Shown: positions 10,361-21,960 of the stretch, piece after piece
Layout of the letters: each line of letters opens with the position of its first letter
Numbering within the stretch: the first letter of the stretch is position 1
NCBI GenBank assembly: GCA_019054805.1
Contig: JAHQIY010000029.1
Coordinates: forward strand, 558,001 to 622,000
Length of the DNA: 64,000 bases
Reading direction: 5' to 3'
Source of the DNA: Brachionus manjavacas
Lineage: Eukaryota > Rotifera > Eurotatoria > Ploima > Brachionidae
The notes under the pieces: generated by a model
Database searches by the model: none
Told to the model about the DNA's origin: nothing
What the model saw: the letters and a program-made list of their open reading frames with translations, nothing else
Position numbers and translations under genes: made by a program

Positions 10361-13300
10361 ATCGTGCTTTTAGGTACTTGAATGAACTTTAGATGAAAAT
10401 CAGGCTTTTGAATTAGATATTGAAAAACAATTTCACTTCTCTCATACAAGTTATGAAATTGTTCTCCCATTTCCTAATCAAAAGCCTGATTTTTGTTTCC
10501 TTTTAGTTACTTAATTAAGCTCAAGACTGAAATCAGGCTTTTGAATTAGATATGAAAAACCAATTTCACTTCTCTCATACAAGTAATGAAATTGTTTTTA
10601 CAAATCTTACTCAAAGGCCTGATTTTAATTTTGGGTTTTTATGCTAAAATTTGCCCATAACTGAAATCAGGCTTTTGAAAAAAATATGGAAAATTAATTT
10701 CACTTCTCTCATACAAGTTATGAAATTATTCTCCCAATTCCTAATCAAAAGCCTGATTTTTGTTTCCTTTTAATTACTTAATTAAGCTCAAGACTGAAAT
10801 CAGGCTTTTGAATTAGATATGGAAAACCAATTTCACTTCTCTCATACAAGTTATGAAATTGTTTTTACAAATATTACTCAAAGGCCTGATTTTAATTTTG
10901 GGTTTTTATGCTAAAATTTGTCCAAAACCGAAATCAGGCTTTTGAATAAAATATGGAAAACCAATTTCACTTCTCTCATACAAGTTATGAAATTATTCTC
11001 CCATTTCCTAATCAAAAGCCTGATTTTTGTTTCCTTTTAATTACTTAATTAAGCTCAAGACTGAAATCAGGCTTTTGAATTAGATATGGAAAACCAATTT
11101 CACTTCTCTCATACAAGTTATGAAATTGTTTTTCCAAATCTTACTCAAAGGCCTGATTTTAATTTTGGGTTTTTATGCTAAAATTTGTCCAAAACTGAAA
11201 TCAGGCTTTTGAATAAAATATGGAAAACCAATTTCACTTCTCTCATACAAGTTATGAAATTATTCTCCCATTTCCTAATCAAAAGCCTGATTTTTGTTTC
11301 CTTTTAATTACTTAATTAAGCTCAAAACTGAAATCAGGCTTTTTGAATAAAATATGGAAAACCAAATTTCACTTCTCTCATACAAGTTATGAAATTGTTT
11401 TTTCCATGTCTTATTCAAAAGCCTGATTTTTTTGTGCTTTTAGGTACTTGAATGAACTTTAGATGAAAATCAGGCTTTTGAAACATATATGGAAAACCAA
11501 TTTCACTTCTCTCATACAAGTTATGAAATTGTTTTTCCAAATCTTACTCAAAAGCCTGATTTTAATTTTGGGTTTTTATGCTAAAATTTGCCCAAAACTG
11601 AAATCAGGCTTTTGAATAAAATATGGAAAACCAATTTCACTTCTCTCATACAAGTTATGAAATCGTTCTCCCATTTCCTAATCAAAAGCCTGATTTTTGT
11701 TTCCTTTTAATTACTTAATTAAGCTCAAGACTGAAATCAGGCTTTTGAATTAGATATGGAAAACCAATTTCACTTCTCTCATACAAGTTATGAAATTGTT
11801 TTTCCAAATCTTACTCAAAGGCCTGATTTTAATTTTGGGTTTTTATGCTAAAATTTGTCCAAAACTGAAATCAGGCTTTTGAATAAAATATGGAAAACCA
11901 ATTTCACTTCTCTCATACAAGTTATGAAATTATTCTCCCATTTCCTAATCAAAAGCCTGATTTTTGTTTCCTTTTAATTACTTAATTAAGCTCAAGACTG
12001 AAATCAGGCTTTTGAATTAGATATGGAAAACCAATTTCACTTCTCTCATACAAGTTATGAAATTGTTTTTCCAAATCTTACTCAAAGGCCTGATTTTAAT
12101 TTTGGGTTTTTATGCTAAAATTTGTCCAAAACTGAAATCAGGCTTTTGAATAAAATATGGAAAACCAATTTCACTTCTCTCATACAAGTTATGAAATTAT
12201 TCTCCCATTTCCTAATCAAAAGCCTGATTTTTTTAATCGTGCTTTTAGGTACTTGAATGAACTTTAGATGAAAATCAGGCTTTTGAATTAGATATTGAAA
12301 AACAATTTCACTTCTCTCATACAAGTTATGAAATTGTTCTCCCATTTCCTAATCAAAAGCCTGATTTTTGTTTCCTTTTAGTTACTTAATTAAGCTCAAG
12401 ACTGAAATCAGGCTTTTGAATTAGATATGAAAAACCAATTTCACTTCTCTCATACAAGTAATGAAATTGTTTTTACAAATCTTACTCAAAGGCCTGATTT
12501 TAATTTTGGGTTTTTATGCTAAAATTTGCCCATAACTGAAATCAGGCTTTTGAAAAAAATATGGAAAATTAATTTCACTTCTCTCATACAAGTTATGAAA
12601 TTATTCTCCCAATTCCTAATCAAAAGCCTGATTTTTGTTTCCTTTTAATTACTTAATTAAGCTCAAGACTGAAATCAGGCTTTTGAATTAGATATGGAAA
12701 ACCAATTTCACTTCTCTCATACAAGTTATGAAATTGTTTTTACAAATATTACTCAAAGGCCTGATTTTAATTTTGGGTTTTTATGCTAAAATTTGTCCAA
12801 AACCGAAATCAGGCTTTTGAATAAAATATGGAAAACCAATTTCACTTCTCTCATACAAGTTATGAAATTATTCTCCCATTTCCTAATCAAAAGCCTGATT
12901 TTTGTTTCCTTTTAATTACTTAATTAAGCTCAAGACTGAAATCAGGCTTTTGAATTAGATATGGAAAACCAATTTCACTTCTCTCATACAAGTTATGAAA
13001 TTGTTTTTCCAAATCTTACTCAAAGGCCTGATTTTAATTTTGGGTTTTTATGCTAAAATTTGTCCAAAACTGAAATCAGGCTTTTGAATAAAATATGGAA
13101 AACCAATTTCACTTCTCTCATACAAGTTATGAAATTATTCTCCCATTTCCTAATCAAAAGCCTGATTTTTGTTTCCTTTTAATTACTTAATTAAGCTCAA
13201 AACTGAAATCAGGCTTTTGAATAAAATATGGAAAACCAAATTTCACTTCTCTCATACAAGTTATGAAATTGTTTTTTCCATGTCTTATTCAAAAGCCTGA

Positions 13301-14110
13301 TTTTTTTGTGCTTTTAGGTACTTGAATGAACTTTAGATGAAAATCAGGCTTTTGAAACATATATGGAAAACCAATTTCACTTCTCTCATACAAGTTATGA
13401 AATTGTTTTTCCAAATCTTACTCAAAAGCCTGATTTTAATTTTGGGTTTTTATGCTAAAATTTGCCCAAAACTGAAATCAGGCTTTTGAATAAAATATGG
13501 AAAACCAATTTCACTTCTCTCATACAAGTTATGAAATCGTTCTCCCATTTCCTAATCAAAAGCCTGATTTTTGTTTCCTTTTAATTACTTAATTAAGCTC
13601 AAGACTGAAATCAGGCTTTTGAATTAGATATGGAAAACCAATTTCACTTCTCTCATACAAGTTATGAAATTGTTTTTCCAAATCTTACTCAAAGGCCTGA
13701 TTTTAATTTTGGGTTTTTATGCTAAAATTTGTCCAAAACTGAAATCAGGCTTTTGAATAAAATATGGAAAACCAATTTCACTTCTCTCATACAAGTTATG
13801 AAATTATTCTCCCATTTCCTAATCAAAAGCCTGATTTTTGTTTCCTTTTAATTACTTAATTAAGCTCAAGACTGAAATCAGGCTTTTGAATTAGATATTG
13901 AAAACCAATTTCACTTCTCTCATACAAGTTATGAAATTGTTTTTCCAAATCTTACTCAAAGGCCTGATTTTAATTTTGGGTTTTTATGCTAAAATTTGTC
14001 CAAAACCGAAATCAGGCTTTTGAATAAAATATGGAAAACCAAATTTCACTTCTCTCATACAAGTTATGAAATTGTTTTTCCAAATCTTACTCAAAGGCCT
14101 GATTTTTTTG
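10361..14110. repeat. Higher-order duplication of ~1.87 kb inside the satellite
   Basis: The block from 10361 to about 12235 reappears from 12236 to about 14109 with the same order of linker types. The rare linker (GTGCTTTTAGGTACTTG) recurs at offsets of 1874-1875 bp in both of its variants. The copies are almost identical; one visible difference is a T-run length near 11341 against 13211. An earlier partial copy starts at 9555 (806 bp before 10361). Near identity implies recent unequal exchange or amplification. Confidence 0.8.
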
Positions 14111-14772
14111 TGCTTTTAGGTACTTGAATGAACTTTAGATGAAAATCAGGCTTTTGAAACATATATGGAAAACCAATTTCACTTCTCTCATACAAGTTAT
14201 GAAATTGTTCTCCCATTTCCTAATCAAAAGCCTGATTTTTGTTTCCTTTTAGTTACTTAATTAAGCTCAAGACTGAAATCAGGCTTTTGAATTAGATATG
14301 GAAAACCAATTTCACTTCTCTCATACAAGTTATGAAATTGTTTTTCCAAATATTACTCAAAAGCCTGATTTTAATTTTGGGTTTTTATGCTAAAATTTGT
14401 CCAAAACTGAAATCAGGCTTTTGAATAAAATATGGAAAACCAATTTCACTTCTCTCATACAAGTTATGAAATTATTCTCCCATTTCCTAATCAAAAGCCT
14501 GATTTTTGTTTCCTTTTAATTACTTAATTAAGCTCAAGACTGAAATCAGGCTTTTGAATTAGATATGGAAAACCAATTTCACTTCTCTCATACAAGTTAT
14601 GAAATTGTTTTTCCAAATCTTACTCAAAGGCCTGATTTTAATTTTGGGTTTTTATGCTAAAATTTGTCCAAAACTGAAATCAGGCTTTTGAATAAAATAT
14701 GGAAAACCAATTTCACTTCTCTCATACAAGTTATGAAATTGTTTTTACCATGTCTTATTCAAAAGCCTGATT

Positions 14773-15509
14773 AAATTGTTTTACCTTTATATTCTTCTCG
14801 TATATCGTCCCATTGTTGAATATTTACAAATAAACTGCTCATCAACGAATGCTGATTACTCTCTAAATCTAAAACCTGGCTTCAGAGCAACAACTCGAAG
14901 AATTCTATGACCAATTTGTATAGTTGTGAATTTTTACACAAAAATACCAATACAAAATTTGAATAGTTAACAAAAATATGGATTTCGGACTACAAATTTT
15001 CTTTAAGTTTAAAACGTGAAACAAACAATCTTGTATTTCGTTCAAAACTAAATAATTAATTTTTAAAACTTAATTACTGAAACTAAATATTTTATTCTCG
15101 ATCAAATAAGTATATCATTATGATGGATTACGTTAAAATCAGACAGCTCAATTAGTCTTCTATATTATTTATTATTATGTTATTATTATTAATTAAAAAT
15201 TGCATTTTTTTAAATGAAAATATTTTAACCTTTAATTTAACTCAAGTATTCAAAGCAAGCCAGTCTTTTGGATTTAAAATTTAGGATGGGATTCTATCAA
15301 AAACATTAAGAAAATAATACAAAAAATTTTCTGATTAATTATACTAGCAATAAAAAATTTCGGAAAAATTTTTTTTTAATTATCCTAACTTAACAAAGCC
15401 AAAGCTAAACTAAAAATAAATTCTGCTCAAAAAATTTTAAAATAAACCTGTGTTAGTTTATAAATAAACCTGTTACTTGGTATTACTACTAAAATAAAGA
15501 GTAAAAAAA
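14773..15509. other. Spacer between satellite and SETD1 fragment
   Basis: Ordinary AT-rich sequence with a short TTATTA run near 15170-15190. No coding exon for the missing end of the SET domain was found here on either strand. Confidence 0.4.
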
Positions 15510-17543
15510 ATGTCTACTTACATCACAGGAATGATTGATAAACCGGGACAAATTGCCGCATTTAGTGGCGTCAACAATTGTGTCTTGATCAATGCGAAAC
15601 ATGCAGCTACTGCCAATGCCCTGGTCGTTATAGCACTTTTCCCTATGATCGGCGACCGATTACCGTATGGTCTCGCCCACATACTCGATGACAAACTCCT
15701 CGGGCGCAATTGTCTCCAAGGCGAACAATCCCCAGTCGTGGATGTCCGACTTGCAGAATTTCAGCGACTTTTTCCTCAGCTTCAGCTGGCTATACTTGAA
15801 AAAGTCGTGTACTTCATTGCAGGCCATTAGTTTGCGTTGGAGAGAGCGGGCCTCGCGGGCCGACGACATAGACGACACCTCCTGGCCCAAAGCATCAATG
15901 TTAGACCCGCTGGACGAGTTGTGCGCCAGCGACGACGAGCCCACGTTCATCTGTAGCGACAAGCTCAAATAGCTCTGCTTGAATTGCTCCCTGAACTTTA
16001 TTTTTTCGTCGCGAGTCAACTTTCTATAGGGCCGGACGCGCGCCCACTCGACCAGCGCGTCGTCCCGGTACGCGTAGGCCCGCTCGGTGCACTTGAGCCT
16101 TCTGACAATGTCGCAAAACTCGCCGTCAACAGCTTTATCTGTCGAGTTCTCCTGGTCGATCATTTGGTCATACACGCGCTTCAAGTACAGCAAGTCCTCG
16201 GCGTCCAGGCCCAGCGTCAAGAAGCTCCTCATTATTTGGTCATCGTGGGCCCGTGTGCGCCTCGCGAACTCTCGGCCACTTTTTCGGGCGCCGCGGCCGC
16301 CTTCTTTTTCTCCGGATTGACCGACGGCGGCAGTAAATTGACCAGCTCACGCGACAAGCTCTTTGGCTTCTCTTCTTTTAGCCAAGGCATGTGCTCTTCC
16401 CATATTTGCATCTGCATCTTGGCATCCACTATGCGAACTCCCTGAGACTCGTCTTTCTGTTTCATCAGCAAATAGTGCTGTTTTTGAGATTGTCTTGTCT
16501 CTCCAGATTGTTTTTTGAGATTGTCTTGTTTTTTGAGATTGTCTTTGAGATTGTTTAGTTCGTGTACGATGCCGGCGACAGACTTTTGCTTGAGCTGAAC
16601 TGCACGGGGATTTGTCTGAATTGTGGTAGTAGTCGCGGTCGTCGTCTAGTTTGGCATTATTTACACTTTGTACAAGAGAGTGAGTGGTAGTGTATTTGAA
16701 GCGCTTGGTGAGAGCGGGCGGCGAGTCCCACGAGCTTGAGCGGGCCCGCGGCGACACTCTGTCGTGTCGTCTGTCCGGCGAACGGGGTCGCCGATGCCTG
16801 GGCCGGTAGTGTCGATCACGTGATCATCGACAGCGTGATCTGGACGAGCGAGAGTGCGAGCGTCGACGGCGGGATCTGGACGGCGAGCGTCGTCGGTGTC
16901 GCTTGTAGCGCTTGTGCATCTGGTTTTTGTTGCGGTCGCCGAGGCGCGGAGACGGCGGAGTGCTCGGCCGCAGGTTGGCTGGCACGTACAGTCTCACGCT
17001 GCCGAACCACTCGTCGATGAACAGAAAAACGGTGTGCTCGAAGTACTTGCGGCACAGGTCCGTGCGTATAACTTGCTTTAGTTCGTGTACGATGCCGGCG
17101 ACAGACTTTTGCTTGAGCTGAACTGCACGGGGATTTGTCTGAATTGTGGTAGTAGTCGCGGTCGTCGTCTAGTTTGGCATTATTTACACTTTGTACAAGA
17201 GAGTGGCACAGGCGCTGGCGGCGCCGGGATGCACAGCTGCTCGACCATTTTGGCGCGCTCGATGCTCCGACTTCTCGCTCGCGAATATGCTCTTGGCCAT
17301 GTCGAGGTGCTTGCGGCTCTTCGGATGGTAGTAGATGCGGCATTCGGCTTTGTCGCCGTATTTGGCGCACATTTCGTGCTGAAATTTGTTGTCGATGTTG
17401 TCGTTTAGGTTGGCGAATGTGATTTCATTGTAGGGCACCGGGCCCACCCTGTACTGGTCGACTATGAAGCTGGGCACGGCCAGGTCGAGCGGGTCGGTGC
17501 GGTAGTTGCGCTTTTTTTTTGCGTGTTGAAGCATTTGGAGCAT
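15510..17543 (-). pseudogene. SETD1: SETD1 (Set1/COMPASS H3K4 methyltransferase) fragment, broken and rearranged
   Basis: Minus strand, clearly GC-rich against an AT-rich window. In order: the N-terminal RRM (FIVDQYRVGPVPYNEITFA, LNDNIDNKF, HPKSRKHLDMAKSIFA; about 17500-17270); a stretch with GIVHELKQVIRTDLCRK and EHTVFLFIDEWF (about 17095-16995); an arginine/serine-rich tract (16940-16810); a linker with MQIWEEHMPWL; the n-SET region (GLDAEDLLYLKRVYDQM); then SET (LKLRKKSLKFCKSDIHDWGL, EYVGETIR, then [27 protein letters not shown]). An in-frame TAA falls just after ETIR, where relatives have Gln; the frame changes near 16260 and within the RRM-to-linker part, and a 129-bp segment is duplicated. 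The end at HSCD coincides with a GTAAGT donor, so the rest of SET and post-SET would be in a missing exon. The family normally methylates histone H3 Lys4 within COMPASS; this copy cannot encode the whole enzyme. A misassembled real gene is the main alternative. Confidence 0.85.
16554..17205. repeat. 129-bp direct duplication within the SETD1 fragment
   Basis: 16554-16682 and 17077-17205 are the same sequence as far as I can compare by eye. On the minus strand both read a Thr-rich run, then VQLKQKSVAGIVHEL. The copy at 17077 continues into the expected helix KQVIRTDLCRKYFEH, while the copy at 16554 continues into NNLKDNLKKQDNLKKQ. Identity this high points to a recent tandem event or an assembly artefact. 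Confidence 0.85.
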
Positions 17544-17699
17544 TAATTTTCAAAATATTTATTTTCAATTTTTTTTAAATAAAAAAAATATTTTCAAAAC
17601 ACATTTCAAACATAACAAAAGTTTAAAATTCTATACTTTGGGTTGCCTAAACAGTGGTTTAAATGCTTTGTAAGATTTTGAATTTTATATTATTATTTT

Positions 17700-17993
17700 T
17701 ACATTAAGTGGTGGTACAGAGGATGTAGCAGTTGCTACATTCTACAGAATATTTTTTTGCTTGTCCAAAAAAATCTATGGTGTATTTTATATTTTGTTTC
17801 TGATTTTGTACTAAAAATCACAAAATTCTGAATTTTGCAGATGTATTGCAGAGTTTTGCAGAATCAGTATATTGGTGGTACAAAAAACGTTTCAGTTGCT
17901 ACAATTTACAGAACATGTTTTGCTCCTTCAGAACCTGAGTTTTGACATTTTTTATATTTTGTATTTGTTTTTTGTACCAAAATTCACAATGCC
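17700..17993. repeat. Diverged tandem pair of ~120-bp units
   Basis: Two related blocks begin GGTGGTACA at about 17707 and 17873, each followed by GTTGCTAC, a TACAGAA string and a T-rich segment with TTTTATATTTTGT. The offset is about 166 bp. Between 17544 and 17700 I see only AT-rich sequence. The second block runs into the pogo-like element. Confidence 0.5.
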
Positions 17994-18575
17994 GTTTTAA
18001 TGGCGATTTTTTATTCGGCGATTTAGAGAGCGAATGTAACGAAAACGATGATTTCAAGGAAATATGGACGTTTGATAAAAAATTGAATTTTGAAAAGTAT
18101 GCTTATGTTTCAATCGATTCCAATTTACCAGCGAGGGGTTCTTTATCAGATATCGAAATTATCATCTCAATTTCAAATCCTTAGAACAAAGATGACAGTG
18201 ATTCGAAAGTCGAATATATTACAAAACCAAAAAAATCAAATTTTAGCTCAAAGGATGCAATCGAAAGAATTAATGTTTTAAAAGATTTTTTTCTAAATAA
18301 AAAAGAAGATTTTTCCAACGTTGTTGACTTATTGTTTAATACTGAAAATATTTTACTAGAAAAATATAAAACCAAACAATCCAGTATTACAGATTTTGTA
18401 AAAAAAGCTTAATTTTTAGTTTTATTTATCTTTTTGTTTTAACTTTTTCAATAAAAATTTTAATAAAAAAATAAAAATTGCCCATCCTTTCCAATGGGAT
18501 TTCGATAAAACGAGTTTCGATATAACGAGCACAAAAATTTTCGCCCAACTTGCTCGTTATAGCGAGGAACGACTG
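17994..18575 (+). mobile_element. pogo/Tigger-like DNA transposon, 3' part
   Basis: The frame 17994-18412 encodes the C-terminal tail of a pogo/Tigger transposase: acidic region, helical part AIERINVLKDFFLNKKEDF, and the family's closing motif KTKQSSITDFVKKA before TAA. One in-frame TAG near 18181 breaks it. The terminal inverted repeat follows: the element ends at 18575 (outward reading CAGTCGTTCCTCGCTATAAC) beside a TA at 18576-18577. The sequence beyond is LINE reverse transcriptase, so the element sits in a LINE. The DDE core and left end are missing. Confidence 0.7.
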
Positions 18576-19313
18576 TATTCCTTGTTATTTGCCGATGACC
18601 TGGCGATCTTTTTTATCTTAAAAAAATATGGCAACATTGCTTACATTATAAATAATTATCTTAAAAATTGCAACTGTGGCTACAAAAATGGAGGCTAAAG
18701 ATGTCTCCAGAAAAATGTAGCTACATTCTTTACTCTGGTAATCCATCAAAAAACATTAAGCTAAGTCTAAAACTTTTTGGAAAACAAATACCCTACACTG
18801 ACTCCCCAGTCTTCCTTGGAATAAAATTTGACCAAAGTCTTTGTTTCAACTCCCAGGTTGAATTCATTCATTCAAGATGTCATGATCGCGTGTATTTAAT
18901 TTAAATTTTGTCACACAGATCGTGGAAGTTAAGTAAAAAACCTTAATTATAATCTAAAACGCACTTATAGATTCCATTATAGACTATAGTTTTTTCATCC
19001 TATCCCGTGTCTCCCAGACGAACATTCAAAAACTACAAGTAATTTAAAATACATGTCAATCTATCACTTACTATTCTTTTCAGCATTCTGGCCTTTTCGA
19101 AGACCAAAAGGTGGAAAGAATTGAGTCAAGACTCAGAATTCTGCTTGAAAAGTACATAAAAAAAAGTCTAATAAGGAAAAACACACTCATTACTTCACTC
19201 ATACAGGATTATATTGATGTTTTTGTTGAAAGCTCAAGAAGTTCTGAACTTAAAACCCTCCTTTGTAAAGTCCCAAATGAGCTATTTCAATGGACAACTG
19301 TTTTTCTGTAACA
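18576..19313 (+). mobile_element. LINE (Jockey-like) reverse transcriptase fragment
   Basis: Begins in the RT catalytic motif (YSLLFADDLAIFF), then the thumb region (LWLQKWRLKMSPEKCSYILY, FLGIKFDQSLCF) and C-terminal parts with frame changes (HRSWKLSK near 18920; MERIESRLRILLEKYIKKSL at 19111; PNELFQWTTVFL at 19311). It belongs to the same general type as the copies at 20.9, 23.8, 26.3 and 28.5 kb, which share the FLGIKFD and LINxYTNxLExWL features. Several stops make it non-functional. Confidence 0.65.
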
Positions 19314-19565
19314 TTTCCGATTTCTTTTTCAACTTCTAGTGTCATTTAATTAATTTTAAAATTCTAAATACCAATGGCGAAAAGAGTTTCATTACTCAAA
19401 GCCTTTTTTAAATAAACTATTATTAACAACTAAAAAAAAAAATATGGTTTATATTTTACTCAGTACCTAATTATATTTTATCTTTAGAATTTGTCTTTAA
19501 ATATTGTCACACAGATCGTGGAAGTTAAGTAAAAAACCTTAATTATAATCTAAAACGCACTCATG
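18905..19565. repeat. ~60-bp duplicated LINE segment
   Basis: GTCACACAGATCGTGGAAGT and the following ~40 bp occur at 18908 and again at 19505, almost unchanged. The segment encodes the LINE KILSHRSWKLSK region, so a piece of the LINE was duplicated about 600 bp downstream. Confidence 0.7.
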
Positions 19566-20437
19566 GTAATAAAAATTTAAATATAATATTCATTCATGGT
19601 AATCAACTCCATCAGTTAGCATTGATAATGACATGGAAAAAAAACAATAATCTATAGGGAGCCTTACGATCATCTTATAAGGCAAATATAATAAAAGATC
19701 CCATTTCTTAAACTTAATTTAGACAGATGATTATCCTAAATAAAGTAAATTTTCATTTATTATTAAAATTTGAAAAAAATTTTAATTTGTTTTGGAAGAT
19801 TAATTCTATTCAAAAATTCATTTTATTGACTTTTTGTAAGTCTTTGGAGCATTTTTTTTGGTCAAGTGGCCAAGTTTAATGGGTGATATCTGAAGTTATG
19901 CATAAAATTTTAAAGTTTTGGATATTATCTTTATAAAGTTGTTTTTTAAAAATCAAATGTGACAAATTTTTTGATTTTTTTTTGCGGTCCTATCAGAAAA
20001 TTTGATGGTTTTAAGATAAGATTAATATTTTATAAGATGAATTTGTGTTTAATAATGCGTTATTAATTAATAGAATTTTTTTTAATTTTTGATAATTAAT
20101 TTTTGTGATCTTAGCCTCTCTGCAATCGAACAGAGAGAAAAAAGATTTAAATTTTCCTGGTTTTATTTAAGCATTCGTTAAAATTGTCTAGAAGAAAAAT
20201 CAAATAGACAATTTTTGAAAAAAATTTACATTTTAAAAAGTAATCGAATTGAAACATTGTCGTGTTTATGTTTATTTTTTTATTTTCTTTTTGGATAATG
20301 AAAATAAATTTCTAAAAAAATTTTGAAAAAAATTTAAAAAAAATTATGAAATAAATTTTTAATAGACTTACGAGATTTTTGAAGAAATTTTGATATTTAT
20401 TGCAAATTTTTGTATGAATAAAGAATTTTTTAAGAAA
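19566..20437. other. AT-rich region without recognised gene
   Basis: No coding signal. A small perfect hairpin with a following A run (CTCTCTG, 8-nt loop, CAGAGAG) lies at about 20114-20136. Otherwise simple AT-rich sequence. Confidence 0.35.
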
Positions 20438-20862
20438 CAGTCAACTCGCGGTTTAACGAATGAGTTGGGCGGAAAAAAATCTATTCGTTAAATCAAATTT
20501 CGTTGTATCAAAATTCCTATACAAAACGATGGGAAAGGATTAACTTAAAAACCAAATTAAAATAAAACAAAAAGCCATGTTTTTTAGTTTTTATTTAAAA
20601 AAATTAAATTTTTATTATTTAAAATTAATTTAAAAAAAATCATCAATTTTTGTTTTTTTTATTTGTTTGGCTTGTAAAATAAAATTTTCCATTTTAAATA
20701 AGTTTTCAATCATTGAATTCTTCAGTCTTTCTAACAGAAAATCACGTAGTATGCTTATCATTTCAATCGCGTCTGTTGTCTTTTTTTTTGTTTCGTGTTT
20801 ACCTGAATCGATTTCTTTTGTTTTCATTTTAATTAGATACAATAGCATTTCTAAAAGTAATT
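20438..20862 (-). mobile_element. pogo/Tigger-like DNA transposon, truncated
   Basis: Starts at 20438 with a pogo-type terminal repeat (CAGTCAACTCGCGGTTTAAC). Inside, 20848-20630 on the minus strand encodes a transposase C-terminus ending QIKKTKIDDFF, the usual pogo/Tigger tail. The rest of the transposase is absent: the element joins the tail of a LINE at about 20863. The terminal repeat shares GTTGGGCG and ATGGGAAAGGAT-type strings with the element ending at 18575, so the two are related subfamilies. Confidence 0.65.
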
Positions 20863-21960
20863 GTTTTTTATTTTTATTTATTTATTTGTTTTCTGTACCG
20901 AGCTAGGGCTCCTTCAGAATAAATTAAAAAAATCAAAATCAAAATAAAAAATAAAATTAAAGTTAATAAAATGAGATTAAAAAAAAATCAAAATAAAGTG
21001 AATAAGCTAAAAAAAAATGAAAGTTTAGATTGTTTGGACATAGATTGTTACATGTGGCAAATGTTTACATAGTTCAGGTTTCAGGAAAAAAAAAGAAGAA
21101 ATTACTAGGTAGCAATTACACAATGGAGTTGGATATTCAATATATCTCGATTCGTAACCTTCTTTGTATTCCTCCACCAGTCTTACAACCAATGGAATAG
21201 AATGACTCAGTCCTGTCCCAAAATAATTCTCATTCCACTCAAAAAGCCGATTTGAGACTGTTAGTAATTTAAGTTTATTAAAAGCTTCATGATGCACGAT
21301 GTTGGAGGGAGTATCATATTTTAACTTGAGGATAGATCTTACTGCTGTGTTCTGAATTGCTTGTAGTTTTTTGATATTATTTTCTGAAAATGAATTCAAG
21401 TAAGGAAAAGAATAGTCTAAAATCGATCCGACTAAAGATTTATATAAATTTCGTAGTGTGTTTTGATTGAGACCCCATTTTTTGTTTGACAATATCTTAA
21501 TAATATTTAACCTTTTGTTGCAGCGTTCTTTAATTTCGTCTACTAATATATTAAAATTTAATTTTGAATCAAATTTTATACCGAGAAACTTGATTTCTTT
21601 TTGGCTCATTTTTCTGTTTCCATAAATTTTCAAGTTTAGATTATCATTCTCTTTTTTGTACATAGAGAAGACTACTGAACACGACTTTTCAACTGATATC
21701 TTCATTTTCCATTTAATAAGCCATTATTCTAGTTCGTTGGTGTATTTATTAATCTTATTTTCTAGGTTCCCCTTTTTGTTATAATTATTATTATTATTAT
21801 ATTATTATTATATTATTATTATTATATCAAAAATTGTTTAAATGTGTTTCGAGTAAAAATCAAAAATGAAATAAAAAACATAAAATTGTTATAAATGAAG
21901 AATGTAACTAGATCATCTGCGAAAAGCAGAGAGTATTCGTTATATGTAATATGTCTTAGT
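20863..21960 (-). mobile_element. LINE (Jockey-like) 3' fragment with intact C-terminal frame
   Basis: Reading leftwards: catalytic motif NEYSLLFADDLVTF (about 21950-21905), an ATT microsatellite at 21776-21835 inside the element, then a 226-aa open frame 21705-21025 (MKISVEKSCSVVFSMYKK, KFLGIKFDSKLNF, NKKWGLNQNTLRNLYKSL, IQNTAVRSILKLK). After the stop comes a 3' UTR with GAAGGAGC, TAGCTCGGTAC and an A/T-rich AAATAAATA tail at 20900-20863. It is 5'-truncated. The C-terminal frame is the best preserved of this family in the window. Confidence 0.75.

Larger units (their letters stand above)
8995..14772. repeat. Satellite array of palindromic ~134-bp monomers
   Basis: About 43 tandem monomers (spacing 133-138 bp between successive ATCAGGC starts, e.g. 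9188, 9321, 9455, 9593, 9726). Each monomer is an imperfect palindrome: outer arm AATCAGGCTTTTGAATA pairs with TATTCAAAAGCCTGATT, inner arm CAATTTCA pairs with TGAAATTG, around a loop of about 20 nt (CTTCTCTCATACAAGTTA). Three linker types alternate: one with TTTGTTTCCTTTTA, one with TTTTGGGTTTTTATGC, one with GTGCTTTTAGGTACTTG. The first unit (about 8995-9115) is the most diverged, as expected at an array edge. Open frames inside it (e.g. 12115-12345) are by-products. It is not CRISPR: repeat and spacer evolve together and unit length is too long. Confidence 0.92.

Noticed and set aside
12115-12345. 76-aa open frame in the satellite
   Set aside because: It is a reading of two monomers and recurs only because the monomers repeat.
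8995-14772. CRISPR-like regular array
   Set aside because: Units of ~134 bp with conserved linkers and no unique spacers, in a eukaryotic context with no cas-like genes; it is a satellite.
8995-14772. Hammerhead ribozyme satellite
   Set aside because: The palindromic monomers lack the CUGAUGA and GAAA core arrangement.
15510-17422. Several plus-strand open frames in the GC-rich block
   Set aside because: They are antisense to the SETD1 fragment; high GC makes long chance frames, and only the minus strand matches a family.
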